From positions 496,001 to 560,000 of the forward strand of contig OX638330.1 of NCBI GenBank assembly GCA_951812725.1: a stretch of DNA of 64,000 nucleotides, read 5' to 3'. The notes below the pieces were generated by a model, which saw nothing but the letters and a program-made list of their open reading frames with translations, searched no databases and was not told where the DNA came from. This DNA comes from an uncultured Caldilineaceae bacterium. GTDB taxonomy: Bacteria; Chloroflexota; Anaerolineae; Caldilineales; Caldilineaceae. Position 1 is the first letter of the stretch; each line of letters starts with the position of its first letter. Below are positions 1 through 8,112 of the stretch, in pieces. The translations under genes were made by a program, and so were the position numbers.

Positions 1-50
1 AGATCCATCTATGGTACATTGAGGAGGAGTAGGCCAAAACGATACGACTT

Positions 51-82
51 ACGGGAGAAGCCGGTAAGGCCCTTTGGGCTTT
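51..82. repeat. left copy of a ~31-bp direct repeat flanking the aldo/keto reductase gene
   Basis: A 12-bp core acgggagaagcc followed by a related GC-rich tail ending in ggctt recurs at 1270-1300 in the same orientation, on the other side of the aldo/keto reductase gene. The tail can fold into a small hairpin (aaggccc / gggcttt). Such paired copies may be leftovers of a mobile element; I cannot name the family. Confidence 0.5.
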
Positions 83-91
83 AGCCATGAC

Positions 92-123
92 ATTCGCCCC
101 TCAGCCTGGGCTGAGGGGCGAAT
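92..123. terminator. 14-bp perfect hairpin, probable transcription terminator
   Basis: attcgcccctcagc (92-105) and its exact reverse complement (110-123) are separated by a 4-nt loop. The stem is strong but no clear T-run follows on the plus strand, so it may be a bidirectional or Rho-assisted terminator of a gene to the left of the window. The first 212 bases contain no recognisable gene. Confidence 0.5.
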
Positions 124-212
124 ATCCTTTGTCTTCCTGTGCTCAAGCAGGCTTCTCCCATAGAAGCGCGCAAGACGTACGCGCCGCTGTCACGCACAAG
201 AACAGGACGTAA

Positions 213-1196
213 ATGATGGAGCAACGGCGATTTGGCGACACCGATCTGGTCAGTTCTGCGCTGGGGTTCGGCACGTGGGAGATGAGCACGACCGAATACG
301 GCCACATCGATGTAGATGAGGCCAGCGCGGCCGTCGGCGCCGCGATCGACTACGGTATCACTCTGTTCGACACTGCAGAAGTCTACGGCCCCTACCACTC
401 GGAAGAGATCCTGGGCCGTGCGCTGGGCCCCCGGCGCAAGGAGGTCGTCCTGGTGACCAAGGTGGGCTTCAAAGTCGACGGCACCCACGCGCGGGACTCG
501 ACCCGTGAATGGGTGCTGGCCAGAACCGAAGGCTGCCTCCAGCGCCTGAATACCGATTGGATCGACCTGCTGCTGATCCACTGGCCAGACCACGACACCC
601 CGTTCGCCGAGACGATGGGCGCGCTGGAAGAGTTGAAAACGGCGGGCAAGATCCGCCACTATGGGGTCTCCAACTTTACGGTGGAGATGATGAAAGAGTG
701 CGAGCGACACGGCCACCTGGCGGCCAACCAGGTCGGATATCACCTGTTCGACCGGCGCATGGAGGCGCGGGTGCTGCCCTTCTGTCTGGAGCAGGGGATC
801 GGGTTTATGGCCTACGGTACGCTGGGATTTGGCTTGCTCAGCGGCGCGTTTACGCCGGACACGACGTTTGAGGAAGGGGACTGGCGCTCAGCAGGCAACG
901 CCTTCAATCTGCCGCTCTTTGAGCAGGAGCACTTTCTCAAGGAGCTGCGCTGTACCGAGCGATTGAAAACGCTCGCCGGGCGTGCTGGGAGGTCCGTGGC
1001 GCAACTGGCTATCGCGTGGGTGCTGGGCCACCCTGCGCTGTCGGTGGCGCTGGTCGGCATACGCAACCGGTCGGAACTCGAGGAGAACGTGGCTGCTGTC
1101 GATTGGAAGCTAACGGACGAAGAGCGGGCCGAAATCGACCGCATCTTTGCCGAGGAGGGCGTGCCGACCTACATCGATGCGCCCCAGGCGGTATAG
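213..1196 (+). CDS. aldo/keto reductase
   Basis: This 327-residue protein is a cytosolic NADPH-dependent oxidoreductase of the aldo/keto reductase superfamily, a single TIM barrel that reduces aldehydes or ketones or oxidises sugars. The whole catalytic tetrad is visible: Asp53 and Tyr58 in FDTAEVYG, Lys83 in LVTKVG and His123 in LLIHWPD. The C-terminal cofactor loop is represented by the segment around ALVGIRN. The length is normal for the family. An agga ribosome-binding site lies just before the ATG at 213; the ATG at 216 is an alternative. The gene stands alone, flanked by a pair of direct repeats. Substrate cannot be inferred. Confidence 0.93.
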   Translation: MMEQRRFGDTDLVSSALGFGTWEMSTTEYGHIDVDEASAAVGAAIDYGITLFDTAEVYGPYHSEEILGRALGPRRKEVVLVTKVGFKVDGTHARDSTREWVLARTEGCLQRLNTDWIDLLLIHWPDHDTPFAETMGALEELKTAGKIRHYGVSNFTVEMMKECERHGHLAANQVGYHLFDRRMEARVLPFCLEQGIGFMAYGTLGFGLLSGAFTPDTTFEEGDWRSAGNAFNLPLFEQEHFLKELRCTERLKTLAGRAGRSVAQLAIAWVLGHPALSVALVGIRNRSELEENVAAVDWKLTDEERAEIDRIFAEEGVPTYIDAPQAV

Positions 1197-1269
1197 AAAA
1201 GCGCAGGTCAGAGAGCCTGCCGCCGCCGGGCGTACACCAGCGACCAGACGATCACCGCAAACAGGACTA

Positions 1270-1300
1270 CGGGAGAAGCCAGGAAGGCCTCTTGGCTTAT
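1270..1300. repeat. right copy of the ~31-bp direct repeat flanking the aldo/keto reductase gene
   Basis: Starts with the same 12-bp core acgggagaagcc as the copy at 51-82 and ends with a similar ggctta tail; the two are in direct orientation about 1.2 kb apart with only the aldo/keto reductase gene between them. Confidence 0.5.
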
Positions 1301-1570
1301 GAACTCTAGATAACTTATTCGGTAATAGAGTCCCGGCGGGCAGCACGGGGCTGAAGCCGCCGTGCTGAGAGAGCAAAGCCCGTTCGGGCTGGCAGATCAA
1401 CCGTTTCGGGCCGTTTTTGGGGCGCTTGTCCGTTGTCCTACCACCGGCGTGTCCGTCGCCCTTTCAGCGCGACGGCTTTAGCCTCGCGCCCTCCGGCTGA
1501 CCATGAGCAAATCATTTTTCTAGTCTCAATTAGCCAGGGGATGAAGTCCTGTCCAAAGGAGTTGATCTAC

Positions 1571-1585
1571 GGACATTCTGACCCG
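1571..1585. repeat. IS-end-like motif ggacattctgacccg, copy 1
   Basis: The 15-base motif recurs exactly at 5895-5909, within a longer match (gatctRcggacattctgacccg), and in variant form at 5871-5885, all in the same orientation. Short repeats of this kind, spaced about 24 bp apart, are typical of terminal regions of IS21/IS481-like elements. No transposase is adjacent, so these would be solo remnants. It ends about 21 bases before the start of the monooxygenase gene. Confidence 0.45.
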
Positions 1586-1606
1586 TTCTTGACAGGAGGT
1601 GCAGAG

Positions 1607-2569
1607 ATGAAGGGTAGCGTCAAGTTTGGCTGGAGGGTCCCGACTTTTCCACTCGATGGAAGCCGTGGGGGCATTTTCAGAGATCAGATATACGCATATC
1701 TGGACGCCATCCATGGGCGATTTGCGTCAGCCTGGGTGGGTGACCATTTTTTTGTGGCATGGCATGAGGCCCTGGATCCGATGAGGGACCTTTTGGAGTG
1801 TTGGACCATGCTAGCGCACCTGGCAGGCAAATACCCTGAGTTGCACTTTGGCAGTATGGTAGTGAACCATTCGTTTCGCGATCCCGCTTTGCTGGCCAAG
1901 ATGGCAGCTACCTTGCAAACGCTTGCCGGTGGGCGATTCATCCTGGGTCTCGGCGCAGGGGGGGTAGAAGAAGAACACCTCGCCTACGGCTATGAATTTC
2001 CATCCGATGCAACGCGTATTCATCGGATGGGAGAGGCAGCCCAGATCCTCCGCCAGATGTGGACCCAACCGAGTACCACTTTTCAAGGTCGCTATTACCA
2101 CGTGCAAGACGCGATCTGCGAACCGAAACCTGACCCGCCTATCCCTCTGTGCATCGGCGGGGGCGGCCCAAAACTGACGCTACGCTATACGGCCCAATAC
2201 GCCGATTGGTGGAACTGGCACAGCCCGCTGGAAGGCTACAGTGAACGGCTGGACCTACTGCGCGGGCACTGTGAGGCCGTGGGACGCGACTATGACTCCA
2301 TTGTCAAGACGTGGGCGTCTGCCTGCGTTGCGGTGGCTCCGACAAGCGAGGAGGCTCAGCAAATCGCAGAAGCAAGCTTGCACTACGATCCCGGTTTCGG
2401 TTACCCGATAGGCTGGGGTTCGGTTGTGGGTACCCCGGATGAGGTGAGTGCGCAACTAAAAGAGTTCGCGGATCTTGGCGTCCAGCACATAATCCTACAA
2501 TTTGCGGATTTCCCCAGGACAGACAGCGCCATACTATTTGCCGAGGAGGTCATACCGAGGTTCAGCTAA
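1607..2569 (+). CDS. luciferase-like (LLM class) flavin-dependent oxidoreductase
   Basis: A 320-residue TIM-barrel oxidoreductase of the bacterial luciferase superfamily, which uses FMN or coenzyme F420 to oxidise small organic substrates in the cytosol. Family hallmarks include the N-terminal barrel strand with WVGDHFF, the LGLGAGG segment after it, and the C-terminal LCIGGGGPK phosphate-binding region. The open frame extends 58 codons further upstream, but the ATG at 1607 is preceded by a strong aggaggt site and begins directly with the family N-terminus, so I place the start there. A gene for an F420-type reductase at 31 kb makes F420 a possible cofactor. It leads a plus-strand catabolic run with the TPP enzyme and M81 peptidase. 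Confidence 0.9.
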   Translation: MKGSVKFGWRVPTFPLDGSRGGIFRDQIYAYLDAIHGRFASAWVGDHFFVAWHEALDPMRDLLECWTMLAHLAGKYPELHFGSMVVNHSFRDPALLAKMAATLQTLAGGRFILGLGAGGVEEEHLAYGYEFPSDATRIHRMGEAAQILRQMWTQPSTTFQGRYYHVQDAICEPKPDPPIPLCIGGGGPKLTLRYTAQYADWWNWHSPLEGYSERLDLLRGHCEAVGRDYDSIVKTWASACVAVAPTSEEAQQIAEASLHYDPGFGYPIGWGSVVGTPDEVSAQLKEFADLGVQHIILQFADFPRTDSAILFAEEVIPRFS

Positions 2570-2661
2570 CCCAGTTGATCAATCCAGGGCGCGTCTTGTC
2601 GCAACAGGCATTTACTTGAGCAACAGGATCCGTCCCCAACTCTCTTTGAATATGAGTAAAA

Positions 2662-4335
2662 ATGACTAGAATGACCGGTGCTCGATTCATTGCTGAAACT
2701 ATCGACGGATACGGAATAAATCACGTCTTTTTTGTGACCAATATCGCGGCCAGAGCCTTGATGGAAATGGAAAGGCTGGGAATTAAGCGGATCCAGACCC
2801 ATGGCGAGAAGGCCGCCGCGTATATGGCCGATGCCTACGCCCGCGTGAAGCGCGGTCCCGGCCTCTGTATGGCCCAATCGGTGGGTGCGGTTAATCTGGC
2901 GGCAGGGCTGCAGGATGCCTACCTGGCTTGTTCGCCCGTCATTGCCCTGACCGGAAGGGTGTTCCAGAGCAACCAACAGCGTCACGCCTATCAGGAAGTC
3001 GATCACGTGAATCCGTTTTCGGCCGTCACTAAGTACAGTGCCTTGGTCACCGATCCCGATCAACTGCCCATCTATTTGCGTCAGGCCTTCCGCTCATCCA
3101 CCTCGGGCACACCTGGACCGGTTCACCTGGATCTGGAGGGGCATGCCGGGCAGGCGGTCGTCGATCTGGAAGCCGACGTAGAGGTCATCATTGAAGAAAC
3201 CTTTACCCAGGTACCCCCGTTCCGACCTGAAGCCGAACTGGAAAAAGTGACTGCCGCGCTGCAACTGCTCAACCGGGCCAAACGGCCCGTCATCGTGGCC
3301 GGCGGCGGTGTGACCGCGTCGGGTGCCAAGACAGAGCTAATCGCCTTGGCCGAGAAGCTTTCTATTCCGGTAGCCACCTCGCTGAATGCCAAAGCTATGT
3401 TTCCCGCTGACCACCCGCTGGCGGTGGGTGTCCCTGGTTCCTACTCCCGCGCTTGCGCCAACCAGGTCCTGTGCGAGGCCGATCTGGTCTTTTTTGTCGG
3501 CAGCCACACCGGTGGCCAGGTGACCTACGAATACCAGATTCCGCCTCGAGGCACGCCCATCATCCAGCTCGATATCAACCCGGAGGAACTGGGTCGCAAC
3601 TATCATATCCAGGTGGGCATGCACGGCGACGTCAGAAACTCTCTGCGTAGAATGTTTGAGCAGGCCGAAAGGGTCCCGGCGCGTACAGAGTGGACCAGCA
3701 GGGTACAAGAGCTGGTCCAGATCTGGAAAGAGAGCGTACGCGACCTGGCTAACTCGGAGGTCGAGCCCATGCGGCCAGAACGCCTCTGCAAGGAACTGAC
3801 CGACTATCTGCCCTCCGACGTCATTCTCGTCTCCGACACGGGCCATGCAGGCATCTGGACCGGCACCATGATCGATCTGAAACATCCCGACCAGAGCTAC
3901 ATTCGCTGCGCGGGTTCGCTGGGCTGGGCTCTGCCGGCGGCGATGGGCGCCAAGTGTGCCCAACCCGATCGACCTGTGCTCTCTTTCATCGGCGATGGTG
4001 GCATCTGGTATCATCTTTCGGAATTGGATACCGCCCTGAACAATGGGATCAACACGGTTACCGTGGTCAACAACAACCACTCGCTGAACCAGGAAAAGCG
4101 AGGCATGGAGCGGGTCTACGGCGGTCAATCCCCCGGATCGGATAAACTGTGGCTCTTCCCAGACACCCAGTTTGCCGACGTGGCCGAATCCATGGGCTGT
4201 TTCGGCATTACGGTCAACAAGCCAAGCGAACTTTCGGGTGCGCTCGATCAGGCATTTGCATCGGGCAGACCGGCGGTGGTCGATGTCAAAACCCATATCG
4301 AAGGCATTGCGCCGCGAGCGTGGGTGCCGGGGTGA
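2662..4335 (+). CDS. thiamine-diphosphate-dependent enzyme, acetolactate synthase-like
   Basis: A 557-residue three-domain TPP enzyme of the acetolactate synthase/benzoylformate decarboxylase superfamily, which cleaves or condenses 2-keto acids. The N-terminal Pyr domain carries the activating glutamate (Glu49 in HGEKAAA), the central domain runs from about 195 to 330, and the C-terminal PP domain holds the metal/TPP motif beginning GDGG at about residue 444 and ending in VVNNN. No small regulatory subunit is adjacent, so a catabolic 2-keto-acid enzyme is as likely as a biosynthetic acetolactate synthase. The ribosome-binding site is weak; the in-frame ATG at 2671 is an alternative start. It is separated by only 30 bases from the M81 peptidase gene, suggesting co-transcription. 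Confidence 0.88.
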   Translation: MTRMTGARFIAETIDGYGINHVFFVTNIAARALMEMERLGIKRIQTHGEKAAAYMADAYARVKRGPGLCMAQSVGAVNLAAGLQDAYLACSPVIALTGRVFQSNQQRHAYQEVDHVNPFSAVTKYSALVTDPDQLPIYLRQAFRSSTSGTPGPVHLDLEGHAGQAVVDLEADVEVIIEETFTQVPPFRPEAELEKVTAALQLLNRAKRPVIVAGGGVTASGAKTELIALAEKLSIPVATSLNAKAMFPADHPLAVGVPGSYSRACANQVLCEADLVFFVGSHTGGQVTYEYQIPPRGTPIIQLDINPEELGRNYHIQVGMHGDVRNSLRRMFEQAERVPARTEWTSRVQELVQIWKESVRDLANSEVEPMRPERLCKELTDYLPSDVILVSDTGHAGIWTGTMIDLKHPDQSYIRCAGSLGWALPAAMGAKCAQPDRPVLSFIGDGGIWYHLSELDTALNNGINTVTVVNNNHSLNQEKRGMERVYGGQSPGSDKLWLFPDTQFADVAESMGCFGITVNKPSELSGALDQAFASGRPAVVDVKTHIEGIAPRAWVPG

Positions 4336-4365
4336 AGAAAGAATGTTGAAAGGAGGAGACGGGTC

Positions 4366-5838
4366 ATGAAACTGTTTACTGCCTTTCTAGGAACTGAAAC
4401 CAACACTTTCTCGCCAATTCCCACCGGCCATGCCAATTTCGCCGAGACGTTTCTGGTGCGTGGCGGGGATCACGGTAATGAGCCGTCAGTATATTCCCGA
4501 CCATTGGCGATTGCTCGAGACCGGGCACATCAACGTGGCTGGTCAGTCACAGAGAGTCTCGCCACTTTCGCCCAGCCCGCTGGCCTCACCGTACGTGCGG
4601 TGTTTGAATCGTTCCGGGACGAGATCCTGGATGATCTGCGCGCCGCGTTGCCGGTGGATATGGTACTGCTCAACCTGCATGGCGCCATGGTCGCTGATGG
4701 TTACGACGACTGCGAAGGGGACGTGATAGCACAGGTCCGGGAGATAGTCGGACCGGGCGTGCCGATTGGCGTGGAGCTGGACCCGCATTGCCACCTGTCG
4801 CAAAAGATGGTGAAAAACGCCACGGCGCTAATCACTTTCAAAGAATACCCGCACATCGACGCTGCCGAGCGTGCCGAGGAGTTGTTCGTCATGATCGCCA
4901 GCGCCGCCGAGGGCAAGATCAGGCCTGCGATATCTGTGTTTGGCTGCCGCATGATTGGCATCTTCCACACGACCAGGGAGCCCATGCGGAGCTTCGTGGA
5001 CCTGATCAAGGGGTTGGAGGGGAGGGATGGGGTGCTGTCGATCTCAGTGGTGCACGGTTTCCCCTGGGGCGACGTGCCAGACATGGGTACTAAAATCCTG
5101 GTCGTTACCGACGGCCGTCCCGAGTACGGGGCGCGCCTGGCCCAGGAACTGGGACGTGAGCTTTTTGAGATGCGCGAAGCACTGCGTCCCAACTTTCTGA
5201 GCATCGACGAGGGGTTGAATCGAGCGTTGGAGATCGATCGTTCTCCAGTCGTGATGGCCGATACCGCGGACAATGCCGGTGGCGGCGCACCCAGTGACTC
5301 CACCTTCGTCTTGAAGGCCCTGTTGGAGCGCGGCATCGGGGAGGCAGCGCTGGCCTGCATATGGGACCCGATTGCAGTGTCGCTGGCCATGGAGGCCGGG
5401 GTGGGCGCGCAGCTCGATCTGCGGATCGGCGGGAAGACGGGGCCGATGTCCGGTGACCCGTTAGACCTGAGCGTGAAGGTGACTGGGGTGAAGCCCAACG
5501 CCACCCAGTCCTTCGGTCCTGAGGATGGCAGAGCGACAGTGCGGTTGGGCGATACGGTGGCCGTACACGTCAAGGGCATCGACATCGTTCTCAACTCGAT
5601 CCGCGAGCAGGTCTTTAGCCCGGAATGCTTTAGCACGGTGGGGATCGACCCGCGGCAGAAGCACATCCTGGTGGTCAAGGGGAGCCAGCACTTCTATGCA
5701 GCCTTTGCCCCGCTAGCCGCTGAGGTGCTCTACCTGGCAACGCCCGGAGCGGTAAACCCTGACCTGACCAAGTTCCCCTTTAAGCATATAGATCGCAACA
5801 TATGGCCCCTGGTTGAGGACCCATTCTCTCAGCCGTAG
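4366..5838 (+). CDS. M81 family metallopeptidase (microcystinase C / MlrC-like)
   Basis: A 490-residue zinc metallopeptidase of family M81, related to MlrC, which hydrolyses short linear peptides or amide-bearing degradation products. The N-terminal domain contains the family signatures GTETNTFSP, LNLHGAMV and LDPHCHLS (His141, His143) and His163 in EYPHIDAAER, which are likely metal ligands; the C-terminal domain covers roughly residues 310-480. An aaaggaggag site precedes the ATG by the usual distance. Members of this family are common in marine and sponge-associated Chloroflexota and are not restricted to toxin degraders, so microcystin need not be the substrate. It shares a transcript with the preceding TPP enzyme. 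Confidence 0.92.
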   Translation: MKLFTAFLGTETNTFSPIPTGHANFAETFLVRGGDHGNEPSVYSRPLAIARDRAHQRGWSVTESLATFAQPAGLTVRAVFESFRDEILDDLRAALPVDMVLLNLHGAMVADGYDDCEGDVIAQVREIVGPGVPIGVELDPHCHLSQKMVKNATALITFKEYPHIDAAERAEELFVMIASAAEGKIRPAISVFGCRMIGIFHTTREPMRSFVDLIKGLEGRDGVLSISVVHGFPWGDVPDMGTKILVVTDGRPEYGARLAQELGRELFEMREALRPNFLSIDEGLNRALEIDRSPVVMADTADNAGGGAPSDSTFVLKALLERGIGEAALACIWDPIAVSLAMEAGVGAQLDLRIGGKTGPMSGDPLDLSVKVTGVKPNATQSFGPEDGRATVRLGDTVAVHVKGIDIVLNSIREQVFSPECFSTVGIDPRQKHILVVKGSQHFYAAFAPLAAEVLYLATPGAVNPDLTKFPFKHIDRNIWPLVEDPFSQP

Positions 5839-5870
5839 TGCCCATTGCCATTGCCTTATCCGTTCGTCGG

Positions 5871-5909
5871 GGACATTTTAACCCGATGATCTGCGGACAT
5901 TCTGACCCG
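5871..5909. repeat. IS-end-like motif, two copies 24 bp apart
   Basis: ggacattttaacccg (5871-5885) and ggacattctgacccg (5895-5909) are direct repeats with a 24-bp period. The second is identical to the copy at 1571-1585. Closely spaced short direct repeats like these are known from terminal regions of IS21-type elements. They lie between the M81 peptidase and the Gfo/Idh/MocA gene, in a 139-base gap. Confidence 0.5.
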
Positions 5910-5977
5910 ATGAGGGCGCATGTTCAGGAAAATCAATTAAATCCGGGAAGTACCGGCTAGATAGAAAGGCAGGCGCC

Positions 5978-7042
5978 ATGGACAAAGTGAAAATCGCTAT
6001 CGTCGGGTGCGGAAACATCTCGCAGCTCAACGTCCCCGGTTACCTCCAGCACCCTAACTGCGAGGTCGTCGCGCTGTGCGAAAGTGCCCCCGGCCGGGCC
6101 GAAGCTCGGGCGAAGCAGTGGGGAATCTCGCCAAGGTTCTACACGGACTACGAGCAAGTCCTCAACGACCCCAATGTCGATGCCGTCGAGCTACTGACGC
6201 CGCAACAACACCACGCGACCATGACCGTCGACGGTCTGGACGCCGGCAAGCACGTGTCCTGCCAGAAGCCGATGTGCACGTCGGTCGCGGAGGCGGACGT
6301 GATGGTGGCGGCGGCCAGGAGGGCCAAGACAAAGTTCCGCATGACCGAGAACTACATCTATTACCCACCCATCCTCAAGGCCAAGGAGCTACTAGACGCC
6401 GGTGCCATAGGCGACCCGTCCCTGGTCCGGTTTCACACAGTAATCGGTGGACAGGCTGAGGGGAGCATGGTCGACACAGACCCCGAGGCGTTCGTCTGGC
6501 GCAACGATCCCGCGCTGAACCCCTTGGGCATCGTGTATGAAGACGGTGTGCACAAATTCGCGACCGCCATGAAGTGGGTCGGAGATATCGAGAAGGTCTT
6601 CGGGATTGTCGGCAAGACCCAGGAGCACTTCATGGAGATGCCGTCGGCGCTAATGTGGAAGTTCGAAGGAATTGACTGTTTGGGGATGTGCGACTACGTC
6701 TACGCGCCGCACATGACGGTCCGCACTAAGTACTTCGCGGGCGATGACTACATGGAGATACACGGCTCCAAGGGATCCATCCACGTGACGCGGTGCATTT
6801 CTGAGCTGCTGGATTTTCCCCCGGTCCTGCTGATAAAAGGGACCGAGACGGAAGGCGTCGAGGTTCCCTCGGACTTTATCGAGGGGTTCAACGGAGCTGC
6901 CAGCGACTTCATCGACAGCATCATCGAGGATAGACAGCCCGACCTCGACGCCGAGTTCGCCAAGAAGACGATCCAAGTGGCGATGGCCACCTACGAGGCG
7001 GCCAGGACGGAAGGTCCGGCTTATCCCAGGGCGATGGTCTAG
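5978..7042 (+). CDS. Gfo/Idh/MocA family NAD(P)-dependent oxidoreductase
   Basis: A 354-residue two-domain dehydrogenase acting on sugars, inositols or related polyols. The N-terminal Rossmann fold begins with IAIVGCGNIS (residues 6-15), and the conserved lysine of the EKP motif is Lys97, here in the variant QKP with glutamine in place of the usual glutamate. The C-terminal alpha/beta sheet domain starts near residue 130. A purine-rich site lies upstream of the ATG. The gene follows the IS-end-like repeats and converges on the dehydrogenase operon; no obvious partner gene identifies the substrate. Confidence 0.9.
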   Translation: MDKVKIAIVGCGNISQLNVPGYLQHPNCEVVALCESAPGRAEARAKQWGISPRFYTDYEQVLNDPNVDAVELLTPQQHHATMTVDGLDAGKHVSCQKPMCTSVAEADVMVAAARRAKTKFRMTENYIYYPPILKAKELLDAGAIGDPSLVRFHTVIGGQAEGSMVDTDPEAFVWRNDPALNPLGIVYEDGVHKFATAMKWVGDIEKVFGIVGKTQEHFMEMPSALMWKFEGIDCLGMCDYVYAPHMTVRTKYFAGDDYMEIHGSKGSIHVTRCISELLDFPPVLLIKGTETEGVEVPSDFIEGFNGAASDFIDSIIEDRQPDLDAEFAKKTIQVAMATYEAARTEGPAYPRAMV

Positions 7043-7120
7043 AGGTCGCCGGCTGGAGCCGGGTACGCGTAGATCCTCGGGAGGTATGAGATGTGGAGCT
7101 CCCCTGCCTTGCGTCTACAC

Positions 7121-8110
7121 CTACCAGGCAATTACACTTTGGACGGCCTCGTGGATATCGGTGGCATCAGGCAATATGTACTCGGACATGCCTACGTTGT
7201 GTGCGATGGGCGCATCCTTGGCTCCAACGCGGCCGACAGGCGCGTCCAAGTACTCGAAACAGGCTTCACTGACAAGAGCCGCTATCTCCGCCGTCGGGCC
7301 CGCGGTCTTACAATCTTCAGCCACCACGACGACCTTGTGAGTTTTGCGAACCGATTGGTATATCGTCTCTAAATCCAATGGGGCCAGTGAACGCGGGTCA
7401 ATCACCTCGACCGAGAGTCCTTGATCGCGCAGTGCTCCCGCCACCTGGGTGGCCAGGCCAGCCATGTACCCCATTGCCACCACGGTCACGTTGTCGCCAG
7501 GGCACAGGACCCTCGCCTGGCCCAACGGAATCTCGTACTCTTCTTCTGGTACGCTGCCCGTGACGTTGTAGAGCTTCTTGTGCTCAAGGAACAGAACGGG
7601 ATTGTCATCCCGGATCGCGGTTTTGAGAAGACCTTTGGCATCGTACGGTGTCGAAGGAAGGACAACGTAAAGCCCTGGAATGTGCATGAACCAGCTGGTC
7701 CAGGTCTGTGAATGCTGCGGACCGACACCGACAGCGCCGCAAGCAGCGCGCACGACAATAGGCACGCTGTACTGGCCCGCGGTCATGTAATGTGTCTTGG
7801 CGGCTGTATTGACCAACAGATCCATGGCCAGGGTGATAAAATCTTCGAACATGATTTCAGCCACGGGGCGTGAGCCGGTCATCGCCGCCCCTACTGCGGC
7901 ACCGACAATGGTCTGCTCTATCATGGGCGTGTCCAGGAGTCGATCTTCAAAATCATCCGCCAGGCCCTTGGTGACTTTGAAGGCGCCCTGGTATCCACCC
8001 GGACCGCCGTAAATGTCTTGACCGATGATGAAAACGCCCTCTTCGCGCGCCATCTCTTCTCGCAGCGCCTCGTTAAGGGCATCTCTGAAGGTAATCTCAC
8101 GAGTGGTCAT
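7121..8110 (-). CDS. 2-oxoacid/acetoin dehydrogenase E1 component, beta subunit
   Basis: This 329-residue protein is the beta half of the heterotetrameric E1 enzyme that decarboxylates a 2-oxoacid (or cleaves acetoin) and passes the acyl group to lipoyl-E2. It matches the transketolase pyrimidine-binding plus C-terminal domains (residues about 5-180 and 200-325); conserved elements include the N-terminal TPP-activating region with EEGVFIIGQDIYGG and the C-terminal segment PRSLAPLD. A gaggtgg site sits before the ATG. It starts 2 bases after the alpha-subunit stop, so the two are translationally coupled. It is the last gene of the minus-strand operon. Pyruvate, branched-chain 2-oxoacids and acetoin are all possible substrates. 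Confidence 0.93.
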   Translation of the reverse strand: MTTREITFRDALNEALREEMAREEGVFIIGQDIYGGPGGYQGAFKVTKGLADDFEDRLLDTPMIEQTIVGAAVGAAMTGSRPVAEIMFEDFITLAMDLLVNTAAKTHYMTAGQYSVPIVVRAACGAVGVGPQHSQTWTSWFMHIPGLYVVLPSTPYDAKGLLKTAIRDDNPVLFLEHKKLYNVTGSVPEEEYEIPLGQARVLCPGDNVTVVAMGYMAGLATQVAGALRDQGLSVEVIDPRSLAPLDLETIYQSVRKTHKVVVVAEDCKTAGPTAEIAALVSEACFEYLDAPVGRVGAKDAPIAHNVGMSEYILPDATDIHEAVQSVIAW

Positions 8111-8112
8111 GG

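Larger units (their letters stand above)
1197..1606. other. gene-free stretch with repeats and hairpins
   Basis: I see no gene in these 410 bases. They contain the right copy of the 31-bp direct repeat (1270-1300), a hairpin made of cagcacgg and ccgtgctg around 1340-1366, a second small one (agcccg tt cgggct, about 1377-1390) and a copy of the insertion-sequence-end-like motif at 1571-1585. The composition looks like mobile-element debris; the hairpins resemble IS200/IS605-type ends but no transposase or TnpB is present. Confidence 0.5.

Noticed and set aside
1330..1400. IS200/IS605 right end or TnpB-associated guide RNA
   Set aside because: Hairpins resemble such ends, but there is no TnpA or TnpB gene and I cannot confirm the match without a search.
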